Notes under the pieces: generated by a model
What the model saw: only the letters and a program-made list of their open reading frames with translations
What the model was told of the DNA's origin: nothing
Databases searched by the model: none
NCBI GenBank assembly: GCA_964545285.1
Contig: CAZJEW010000036.1
Coordinates: 1-10,835, forward strand
Length of the DNA stretch: 10,835 nucleotides
DNA from: CAG-1000 sp964545285
GTDB taxonomy: Bacteria > Bacillota_I > Bacilli_A > RF39 > UBA660
Direction of reading: 5' to 3'
Translations under genes and position numbers: made by a program
Part shown: positions 6,055-10,835 of the stretch, piece by piece
How positions within the stretch are numbered: position 1 is the stretch's first letter
How the letters are laid out: each line of letters starts with the position of its first letter

Positions 6055-6942
6055 ATGAAAAGTGGATTTGTAAGTATAATAGGTAGACCTAACACAGGAA
6101 AGTCAACATTGTTAAATTCAATAATTGGAGAAAAAGTAGCAATAATATCAGAAAAACCCCAAACAACAAGAAATTTGATACAAGGCATATATAATGAAGA
6201 GGATACACAAATTGTATTTGTAGACACTCCGGGTATTCATAAACCAATAGATAAAATGGGACAAGCATTAAATGCACAAGCATATTATTCTATTAAAGAT
6301 GTTGATATATTACTTTTAGTAATAGATGCATCTGTTTCATATGGAAAAGGTGATCAATTTTTGATTGACAAATTAGAAAACGTAGACAAACCTGTTTTTC
6401 TAATATTAAATAAAATTGACAAATTATCTGAAAATGAAATATTATTAAAAATAAATGAATATAAAGATTTATATGAATTTTCTGAAATAATACCAATTTC
6501 AGCTTTGAAAAAAGATAATATAGACAGATTGATAAAAGTATTAAAGAATTATTTGCCAGATAATATTAAATACTTTATGAATGATGAAAAAACAACTCAA
6601 GATATGAATTTTAGATTATCTGAAATAGTAAGGGAAAAAATATTTATTCATACTAATGAAGAAGTACCACATTCAATATCATGTGTTCTAGTTGGTTATG
6701 AAGATGAAAAAGATATAGTTAATGTATATATAGATATTATTGTTGATAGAGATTCGTTGAAGAAAATAATTTTAGGAAAAGGCGGGGAAATGATTAAAAC
6801 TATAGGCATAGAATCTAGATATGAAATGGAATCTATATTACATAAAAAAGTATATTTAGAATTGTTTTGCAAAACAATTAAGAAGTGGAGAGAAAAAGAT
6901 AGATATATTAAAGATTTAGGATATATAGTAAAAGATGAATAA
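6055..6942 (+). CDS. era: GTPase Era, 30S ribosome assembly factor
   Basis: 295 residues, full length. The GTPase domain (1-170) has all motifs: G1 GRPNTGKST (10-18), G2 Thr in KPQTTRN (34-40), G3 DTPGIH (57-62), G4 NKID (119-122) and G5 SAL (149-151). The C-terminal KH domain carries the RNA-binding loop ILGKGGEMIKTIG (GKGG at 241-244). Era binds the 3' end of 16S rRNA and couples GTP hydrolysis to maturation of the small subunit, functionally linked to YbeY, encoded two genes upstream. AGGAGG at 6044-6049 sets the start nine bases after the dgkA stop. All key residues are present. Confidence 0.97.
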   Translation: MKSGFVSIIGRPNTGKSTLLNSIIGEKVAIISEKPQTTRNLIQGIYNEEDTQIVFVDTPGIHKPIDKMGQALNAQAYYSIKDVDILLLVIDASVSYGKGDQFLIDKLENVDKPVFLILNKIDKLSENEILLKINEYKDLYEFSEIIPISALKKDNIDRLIKVLKNYLPDNIKYFMNDEKTTQDMNFRLSEIVREKIFIHTNEEVPHSISCVLVGYEDEKDIVNVYIDIIVDRDSLKKIILGKGGEMIKTIGIESRYEMESILHKKVYLELFCKTIKKWREKDRYIKDLGYIVKDE

Positions 6943-6955
6943 ATATTTTGAAATT

Positions 6956-6976
6956 CTTGCAATATAATATTGTAAG
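6956..6976 (+). promoter_or_regulatory. Small inverted repeat overlapping the yqzL ribosome binding site
   Basis: CTTGCAATAT (6956-6965) and ATATTGTAAG (6967-6976) pair with one G-T position. A realistic fold is 8 base pairs around a five-base loop. The right arm includes the first bases of AAGGAG (6974-6979), so folding would partly hide the yqzL ribosome binding site. It may be a weak translational control element, a processing site after era, or chance in AT-rich DNA. Confidence 0.35.
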
Positions 6977-6984
6977 GAGATTAA

Positions 6985-7065
6985 ATGAAAAAAGAAGATG
7001 CTTGGAATAAATTTAAAGAAACAGGGAAAATAGAGCATTATTTAAAATATAAGAAAGGAAAATAA
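6985..7065 (+). CDS. yqzL: YqzL-like very small protein
   Basis: A 26-residue open reading frame beginning MKKEDAWNKFKETGKIEHYL and ending in a basic KYKKGK tail. AAGGAG at 6974-6979 is five bases before the ATG. The pattern W-x2-F-x2-TG-x-I-x2-YL-x-Y is that of YqzL, a tiny conserved protein of unknown function encoded between era and recO in B. subtilis and many Firmicutes. It sits in exactly that place here. It is about half the length of the B. subtilis protein. The call rests on the shared motif plus synteny; being so short, it could be missed by gene finders. Confidence 0.8.
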   Translation: MKKEDAWNKFKETGKIEHYLKYKKGK

Positions 7066-7091
7066 ACATAAAGATATAATCTTTATGTTTT
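7064..7091 (+). terminator. Hairpin between yqzL and recO, probable terminator
   Basis: Perfect 12-base-pair inverted repeat: AAACATAAAGAT at 7064-7075, loop ATA, ATCTTTATGTTT at 7079-7090, ending in four T (7088-7091). It starts at the yqzL stop codon and ends only seven bases before the recO ATG. It can end the era operon transcript or limit read-through into recO. Its loop region also contains TATAAT (7075-7080), 18 bases before recO, which might serve as a -10 box. Confidence 0.6.
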
Positions 7092-7098
7092 AAATACT

Positions 7099-7827
7099 AT
7101 GGAAGTAATAAGTGTAGAAGGTTTTGTTGTTACATCTATTCCGTACAAAGAAAATAGCAAGATATTGAATATTTTAACTCCTAATTATGGAATAATAGGT
7201 GTCATATCAAAAGGTTGTAAAAAACTTAAAAGTAAACTTAGAAATATAAGTGAGAGATTTGCTTATGGAACTTTTTATATGTATTATAAAGAAAACGGAC
7301 TTTCTATATTAATAGATGGAGATATAAAAAATTATTTTGAAAATATTAAAAGTGATATAGTTAAGATTAGTTACTTATCATATATAACTGAATTAACCAC
7401 CGGGGTATATAAAGAAAGTAATAGTATTGAAGTTTATAATATGTTTGTAAATGGTATTTTAAAGCTTGAAGAAGGACTAAATCCTAAGGTTATATCAAAT
7501 ATATTAGAAATACAGTATTTAGAATATTTAGGTATTAATTTAAATTTAAATGAATGTATAAAATGTGGTAATCAAAAAGTAATAACAATATCTTTGTCTA
7601 AAGGTGGATATATATGTTCTAAATGCAGAACAAATGAACAAATATATAATGAAAAAGTTATTAAAATGTTAAGACTATATTATTATGTAGATATATCTAA
7701 AATAACAGAAATGAATATTGATGATAATATTATTAATACTATAGATGATATATTAAATGAATACTATGATGAATATTCAGGAATTCATCCGAAAAGTAGA
7801 AAGTTTTTAAAAGAAATAAATCAATAA
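7099..7827 (+). CDS. recO: DNA repair protein RecO
   Basis: 242 residues, usual length. The N-terminal OB-fold (1-80) begins with the family pattern VEGFVVTSIPYKENSKILNI followed by GIIGVISKGCKKLKSKL. The helical C-terminal part contains a zinc site of four cysteines: ECIKCGN (Cys153, Cys156) and YICSKC (Cys173, Cys176). RecO anneals single strands and, with RecR, loads RecA onto SSB-coated DNA in the RecF pathway. The ATG at 7099 gives the normal N-terminus, yet there is no Shine-Dalgarno sequence before it and a hairpin ends seven bases upstream, so translation may start on a short or leaderless mRNA. The position after era and yqzL is conserved. It faces the deformylase gene across a shared terminator. 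Confidence 0.93.
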   Translation: MEVISVEGFVVTSIPYKENSKILNILTPNYGIIGVISKGCKKLKSKLRNISERFAYGTFYMYYKENGLSILIDGDIKNYFENIKSDIVKISYLSYITELTTGVYKESNSIEVYNMFVNGILKLEEGLNPKVISNILEIQYLEYLGINLNLNECIKCGNQKVITISLSKGGYICSKCRTNEQIYNEKVIKMLRLYYYVDISKITEMNIDDNIINTIDDILNEYYDEYSGIHPKSRKFLKEINQ

Positions 7828-7858
7828 AAAAGAAATTGTTAATTTAATTTCATTTTTT
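7826..7858. terminator. Bidirectional terminator between recO and the deformylase gene
   Basis: AAAAAAGAAATT at 7826-7837 pairs with AATTTC at 7846-7851 and TTTTTT at 7853-7858, with one bulged A and an eight-base loop. The A tract on one side and T tract on the other let it act on both converging transcripts. It overlaps the stop codon of the - strand deformylase gene (7850-7852). Confidence 0.65.
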
Positions 7859-8425
7859 ATTGTTTTGTCTATAATAACAATCTTTTGATATAATTTTATA
7901 TGGATGATTTTTTCTAAATTCAATTCTTTTTTCTTTTGGCATTTTAATTATTTTTTTGGCAATATCTATATGAAGAATCCCATCTAAATGATCATATTCA
8001 TGAGATAAAACAGTTGCTTCAAAACCATTAAATGTTTCAATATTCTTATTTCTTGATATATCATAATATTCAATGGTTATTTGGTAAGGCCTATCAACAA
8101 GTCCCATATATTCTCCACAGCTATAACAAGCTTCCCAGAACTCTGTTAATCCTTTTTTTGATATTATAACAGGATTAATTAATATTTTAGATTCATTGTA
8201 ACCTTTATTTTTTATATCTATATCTAATGTAGTATTCTTTAAATATATTATTCTTTTAGGAATTCCAATTTGAACTGCTGATAAAGCAAAACATACTGTA
8301 TCTTTACAGTATTTGTCTAATAGATCAATTTCTTCTTTAAGATTTTTATCTTTGAAATTTACTATTTTAGATTTTTGTCTTAAAAAATCCTCGTTATCTT
8401 TAAGCGTAATATGTTTAATTTTCAT
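7850..8425 (-). CDS. def: Peptide deformylase, divergent
   Basis: 191 residues on the - strand. The start at 8425 has GAAAGG (complement of 8431-8436) five bases upstream. Peptide deformylase removes the formyl group from nascent N-termini with a metal held by one Cys and two His. Motif III is intact: HEYDH (142-146) gives both His ligands and the catalytic Glu143. Motif II is EACYS (98-102) instead of EGCLS, keeping the metal ligand Cys100. Motif I reads FALSAVQIG (46-54), keeping Gln52 but lacking the first Gly of the usual GxGLAAPQ. Ligands are complete, so it is probably active, but it departs from the standard motifs. It may be a second, specialised copy, or this lineage's only deformylase. 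The length fits Gram-positive type 2 enzymes. It is monocistronic, with its own promoter and a shared terminator with recO. Confidence 0.85.
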   Translation of the reverse strand: MKIKHITLKDNEDFLRQKSKIVNFKDKNLKEEIDLLDKYCKDTVCFALSAVQIGIPKRIIYLKNTTLDIDIKNKGYNESKILINPVIISKKGLTEFWEACYSCGEYMGLVDRPYQITIEYYDISRNKNIETFNGFEATVLSHEYDHLDGILHIDIAKKIIKMPKEKRIEFRKNHPYKIISKDCYYRQNNKK

Positions 8426-8448
8426 AATAACCTTTCATTAATAAAATG

Positions 8449-8477
8449 ATTGTATCAAAAAGTACTAAAAATAACAA
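8449..8477 (-). promoter_or_regulatory. Promoter of the deformylase gene
   Basis: On the - strand TTGTTA (complement of 8472-8477) is followed after 17 bases by TACAAT (complement of 8449-8454). These match the -35 and -10 consensus at four and five of six positions. Transcription would start near 8442, about 17 bases before the ATG. It diverges from the hrcA promoter; the upstream CIRCE-like element ends about 20 bases from its -35 box. Confidence 0.6.
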
Positions 8478-8498
8478 TTGGTAATATTTTTAAAATAA

Positions 8499-8525
8499 TT
8501 AGCACTCAGGTATTGACATTGCTAA
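8499..8525 (+). promoter_or_regulatory. Upstream CIRCE-like element (HrcA operator 1)
   Basis: TTAGCACTC (8499-8507) is a perfect left arm. After nine bases CATTGCTAA (8517-8525) matches seven of nine positions of the right arm GAGTGCTAA. The element covers the -35 box TTGACA (8513-8518), so HrcA bound here would block RNA polymerase. Confidence 0.65.
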
Positions 8526-8541
8526 TTTTGAATATTATAAT
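8513..8541 (+). promoter_or_regulatory. Consensus sigma-A promoter of the hrcA-dnaK operon
   Basis: Perfect TTGACA at 8513-8518, 17-base spacer, perfect TATAAT at 8536-8541. Transcription should start near 8548. Such a strong promoter fits heat-shock genes that are held down by a repressor and not by promoter weakness. Confidence 0.9.
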
Positions 8542-8545
8542 AGTA

Positions 8546-8572
8546 CTAGCACTTTTAAAAAATGAGTGCTAA
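8546..8572 (+). promoter_or_regulatory. CIRCE element (HrcA operator 2)
   Basis: CTAGCACTT (8546-8554), nine-base spacer, GAGTGCTAA (8564-8572). The right arm matches the CIRCE consensus perfectly and the left arm at seven of nine positions. It covers the predicted transcription start and touches the hrcA ribosome binding site AAAAGGAGG (8571-8579), the usual place for CIRCE. Confidence 0.93.
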
Positions 8573-8584
8573 AAGGAGGTATAT

Positions 8585-9589
8585 ATGATTGGAACTAGAC
8601 AAAAAGATATTCTTAAATGTATTATTGAGGAATACATTAAAACAGCTAGACCTATTGGAAGCAAATCTTTATGTAAAAAGTTTAAATGTAGTTCTGCCAC
8701 TGTTAGAAATGATATGGCTGAATTAGAAGATATTGGATATCTAGAAAAAACTCATATATCTTCAGGAAGGATTCCGTCTGAAGCAGGGTACAGATATTAT
8801 GTAGATAATCTAATGGAACCAAAAAAAATTAGTGGTGAAGATATGATTAAACTTCAAACTATATTTTCTAATAACGAACTTGATATTAATGATGCAATTA
8901 GTAAAAGCCTTGAAATAATAAGTGATATAACTAATTATACATCAGTAGTATTAGGAAGAGAATCATTGGAAAATAAACTTACTAAAGTTGAAGTTATACC
9001 GGTTACTAATAAGCAATTAGTTGCAATAGTTATTACTGATAAAGGTCATGTTGAAAATAAAAATATTTCTTTTGATGAAAATGTAGATTTATCTGAAATA
9101 GCAAAAACTACAGAATTATTAAACAAAATGCTTGTAGGAACACCAATTGATGACGTTGCGAGTAAACTTGAATTTGAAATTAAACCGATTATTCGTAACT
9201 ATGTTAAGAATTATGAAATGGTTTATAACGCATTCTATGATGCATTATCAAATTTTACAGGTGAACAAAACGTCAGATTTAGTGGTAAAACTAATATATT
9301 AAAACAACCGGAATTTAATACAGTTGATGATGTTAAAAATATCATAAGTAAATTTGAAAGCAAAGATATTGTGAATAAAATTGAAGAAACTGATAATGAG
9401 GTTAAAGTATATATTGGTAGTGAAAGTGAATTTGATGATAATGTAACTATTGTTAAAACAAAATATCATGCTGGTGGAAGAGAGGGTACTATAGCTGTTA
9501 TAGGGCCTAAAAGAATGGAATATGAAAGGGTAGTAAATATGCTTGAATATATAAAAGAGCATGTTGAAAAGAAAGGAGATTTATCTTGA
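8585..9589 (+). CDS. hrcA: Heat-inducible transcription repressor HrcA
   Basis: 334 residues, typical length. The N-terminal winged helix-turn-helix (about 2-77) carries the family motifs ARPIGSKSLCKKF, SSATVRNDMAELEDIGYLEK, and SSGRIPSEAGYRYYVD. The central and C-terminal parts form the GAF-like and dimerisation regions, ending in the conserved VGxE-like YIGSESEF (about 277-284) and GREGTIAVIGPKRMEYERV segments. HrcA binds CIRCE and represses chaperone genes. GroEL normally keeps it active, so heat or misfolding relieves repression. Two CIRCE-like sites lie just upstream, so the gene controls itself and the operon. The start at 8585 follows AAAAGGAGG by five bases. The stop overlaps the next gene by three bases (TTGA). 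Confidence 0.97.
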   Translation: MIGTRQKDILKCIIEEYIKTARPIGSKSLCKKFKCSSATVRNDMAELEDIGYLEKTHISSGRIPSEAGYRYYVDNLMEPKKISGEDMIKLQTIFSNNELDINDAISKSLEIISDITNYTSVVLGRESLENKLTKVEVIPVTNKQLVAIVITDKGHVENKNISFDENVDLSEIAKTTELLNKMLVGTPIDDVASKLEFEIKPIIRNYVKNYEMVYNAFYDALSNFTGEQNVRFSGKTNILKQPEFNTVDDVKNIISKFESKDIVNKIEETDNEVKVYIGSESEFDDNVTIVKTKYHAGGREGTIAVIGPKRMEYERVVNMLEYIKEHVEKKGDLS

Positions 9590-9798
9590 GAACAAACTAT
9601 CAAGATGTAATAAATATTAGTATTAAATTAAGAACAACTTTTGTGGAGATTAAAAATTCACCTAATGATAATAATATAAGTAAGATGGATAAATTACTTA
9701 AGAAACTTGATAAGAAATTAAGAGAAGGTGTTTTAATAGTTGATACTAAAGAAGAAACTATGAATAATATCATAGGATTAATCAACGCAAGAAATTGA
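9586..9798 (+). CDS. Unknown 70-residue protein inside the heat-shock operon
   Basis: Starts with TTG at 9586, overlapping the hrcA stop as TTGA. AAAGGAG at 9572-9578 is well placed seven bases upstream; the first in-frame ATG would be only at 9688, without a ribosome binding site, and would remove half the protein. The sequence is mostly helical and basic: MRTNYQDVINISIKLRTTF, then a polar loop (SPNDNNIS), then MDKLLKKLDKKLREGVLIVD and a final helix ending IIGLINARN. It has no Cys, Trp, signal peptide or membrane segment. grpE follows ten bases later with its own GGAAAG. Tight coupling on both sides suggests it is heat-induced with the chaperones, perhaps as a small co-factor of HrcA, GrpE or DnaK. 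I recognise no family, so that is a guess from position. Confidence 0.7.
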   Translation: MRTNYQDVINISIKLRTTFVEIKNSPNDNNISKMDKLLKKLDKKLREGVLIVDTKEETMNNIIGLINARN

Positions 9799-9808
9799 AA
9801 GGAAAGAT

Positions 9809-10435
9809 ATGAAAAAGAAAGATAACAAAAAAGAAATGAAAGAGAAAGATTGTAATTGTAGTGAAGAATGCAATTGTGGATGTAACGATGGTCAAGATTG
9901 CACATGTGAAGATGTGAATGAAAATTCATGTGATTGTTCATGTGAAGATTGTTCCAGATGTGGCGAAGGATTTGATCCTAACACTATAATTCAATTATTA
10001 TCTACAAAGAATCAGGATTTAGAAGAAAAATATTTAAGATTACAAGCTGAATATTTGAATTTTAAAACAAGAACTCAAGGTGAAGTAAGCAGAATGCTTA
10101 AATATGAGGGAGAAGATTTCATAAAACAAATATTAACTGTAAAAGATAATTTTGAAAGAGCTATACTACTTGATGATAATGATTTGAGTGATGAAGTAAG
10201 CAAATTCCTAAGTGGATTTAAAATGATACTCGGAAGTTTAACTGCTATTCTTGATAATTATGAAGTTAAGGAAGTTGATGCTTTAGGAAAAGAATTTGAT
10301 CCTCATATTATGGATGCTGTTCTTACTGAACATGATGCTAATAAGCCTGAAAATGTAGTACTTGAAGTATTAACTAAAGGTTATATGTATAAAGATAAAT
10401 TAATTAGACCAGCAATGGTTAAAGTGAATAAATAA
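9809..10435 (+). CDS. grpE: Nucleotide exchange factor GrpE with a Cys-rich N-terminal extension
   Basis: 208 residues. GrpE dimers release ADP from DnaK. The family part is clear: the long dimer helix around NQDLEEKYLRLQAEYLNFKT, the helical bundle (ILTVKDNFERAI), and the C-terminal beta wing with DPHIMDAVLTEHD and VLTKGYMYKDKLIRPAMVKV. Before it, residues 15-51 hold 12 cysteines, mostly as CxC or CxxC pairs (CNC, CNCGC, CTC, CDCSC, CEDCSRC), in an acidic Asn/Asp/Glu setting. Most GrpE proteins have only a disordered acidic tail there. The cluster looks like a metal-binding (metallothionein-like) or thiol-redox segment, an inference from spacing alone. The first Met follows AAAGGA at 9798-9803. 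The frame is continuous and the cluster lies well downstream of the start, so a mis-called start does not explain it. Confidence 0.93.
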   Translation: MKKKDNKKEMKEKDCNCSEECNCGCNDGQDCTCEDVNENSCDCSCEDCSRCGEGFDPNTIIQLLSTKNQDLEEKYLRLQAEYLNFKTRTQGEVSRMLKYEGEDFIKQILTVKDNFERAILLDDNDLSDEVSKFLSGFKMILGSLTAILDNYEVKEVDALGKEFDPHIMDAVLTEHDANKPENVVLEVLTKGYMYKDKLIRPAMVKVNK

Positions 10436-10452
10436 GAAAGGAATGATAATTT

Positions 10453-10835
10453 ATGGCAAAAATTAATAAAGTTATAGGTATAGATTTAGGTACAACAAAC
10501 AGTTGCGTTGCTGTACTAGAAGGTGGGGAACCAAAAGTAATCCCAAATGCTGAAGGTAATAGAACTACTCCTTCAGTAGTAAGTTTTAAGAACGGTGAAG
10601 TAAGAGTTGGAGATGTTGCTAAACGTGAAGCTCAGACTTCTACTAATGTAATTAGTTCAATTAAAAGATTAATGGGAACTGATAAGAAAGTTGAAGCTGA
10701 AGGTAAAAAATATACTCCAGAAGAGATTAGTGCTAAAATTCTTATTAATTTAAAACAAACAGCAGAAGCATATCTTGGTGGAGAAGTTACTAAAGCAGTT
10801 ATTACTGTTCCAGCATATTTTAATGATGCACAAAG
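10453..10835 (+). CDS. dnaK: Chaperone DnaK (Hsp70), N-terminal part, cut by window end
   Basis: 127 residues are visible of an expected 600 or so. The ATG at 10453 follows GAAAGGA at 10436-10442. The nucleotide-binding domain begins with phosphate-1 motif IGIDLGTTNSCVAVLEGG, followed by IPNAEGNRTTPSVVSF, SIKRLMGT and VITVPAYFNDAQ, all hallmark Hsp70 segments. DnaK binds exposed hydrophobic peptides in an ATP-dependent cycle with DnaJ and GrpE. It is the fourth gene of the CIRCE-controlled operon and lies 17 bases after grpE. No disruption is seen in the visible part; dnaJ would be expected beyond the window. Confidence 0.98.
   Translation, partial: MAKINKVIGIDLGTTNSCVAVLEGGEPKVIPNAEGNRTTPSVVSFKNGEVRVGDVAKREAQTSTNVISSIKRLMGTDKKVEAEGKKYTPEEISAKILINLKQTAEAYLGGEVTKAVITVPAYFNDAQ

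Noticed and set aside
6042..6962. Several - strand open frames inside era
   Set aside because: All are shadows of the intact era gene, with no ribosome binding sites and low-complexity hydrophobic translations.
6948..6968. TTGAAA and TATAAT as a promoter before yqzL
   Set aside because: The boxes are only nine bases apart, too close for sigma-A. The TATAAT is part of a small inverted repeat.
9299..9941. - strand open frames inside hrcA and across the 70-residue gene and grpE
   Set aside because: They lie opposite well-supported genes in AT-rich DNA. The His/Asn/Cys-rich translation at 9600-9941 is only the complement of the GrpE Cys codons.
1..10835. tRNA, rRNA, CRISPR array, insertion sequence, riboswitch or Mycoplasma-type genetic code
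   Set aside because: No cloverleaf, regular repeat-spacer array, transposase or known riboswitch core was seen. TGA ends several genes (yqfD, ybeY, hrcA, def) and Trp is TGG, so the standard code applies.

Overview
The window is AT-rich (by eye well over 65% A+T) and comes from a low-GC Gram-positive bacterium of the Bacilli/Clostridia type. The evidence is an era-yqzL-recO cluster, an hrcA-grpE-dnaK operon with CIRCE operators, YqfC/YqfD sporulation-family proteins, AGGAGG-type ribosome binding sites and ESX (type VII) substrates. TGA is used as a stop by several genes and Trp is encoded by TGG, so the code is standard and not the Mycoplasma code. A run of exactly 100 N shows this is a scaffolded draft or metagenome assembly. 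The exact genus cannot be read from the sequence; an uncultured gut Bacilli lineage is a guess.

Region 1 (1-260): the tail of one small peptide gene overlaps a second one with a double-glycine leader, followed by a strong terminator. They look like two bacteriocin-type peptides. Region 2 (305-3241): a small secretion locus with its own promoter. It has two ESX/WXG100-like helical-hairpin proteins, an intrinsic terminator, a large CHAP-domain cell-wall hydrolase split by the N gap, a third helical-hairpin protein and a terminator. No type VII ATPase or membrane component lies in the window. The gap looks like an assembly artefact: the 55 bases on each side are identical, and merging them restores one 577-residue reading frame.

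Region 3 (3246-7858): a compact + strand housekeeping block, yqfC-yqfD-vanZ-like-ybeY-dgkA-era-yqzL-recO. This is the order known from Bacillus subtilis, except that phoH, pgpH and cdd are absent and a VanZ-like membrane protein sits between yqfD and ybeY. It covers spore envelope function, rRNA maturation, undecaprenol recycling, 30S assembly and recombinational repair. Region 4 (7850-8477): a divergent peptide deformylase on the - strand, convergent with recO, with its own promoter. Region 5 (8499-10835): the heat-shock operon hrcA - unknown 70-aa gene - grpE - dnaK (cut by the window end). A perfect TTGACA/TATAAT promoter is flanked by two CIRCE-like operators. GrpE carries an unusual N-terminal extension with 12 cysteines.

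The most notable points are the Cys-rich GrpE, the paired double-glycine peptides, the ESX/CHAP mini-locus with its repairable gap, the dual CIRCE promoter, and the unknown TTG-started gene inside the chaperone operon.
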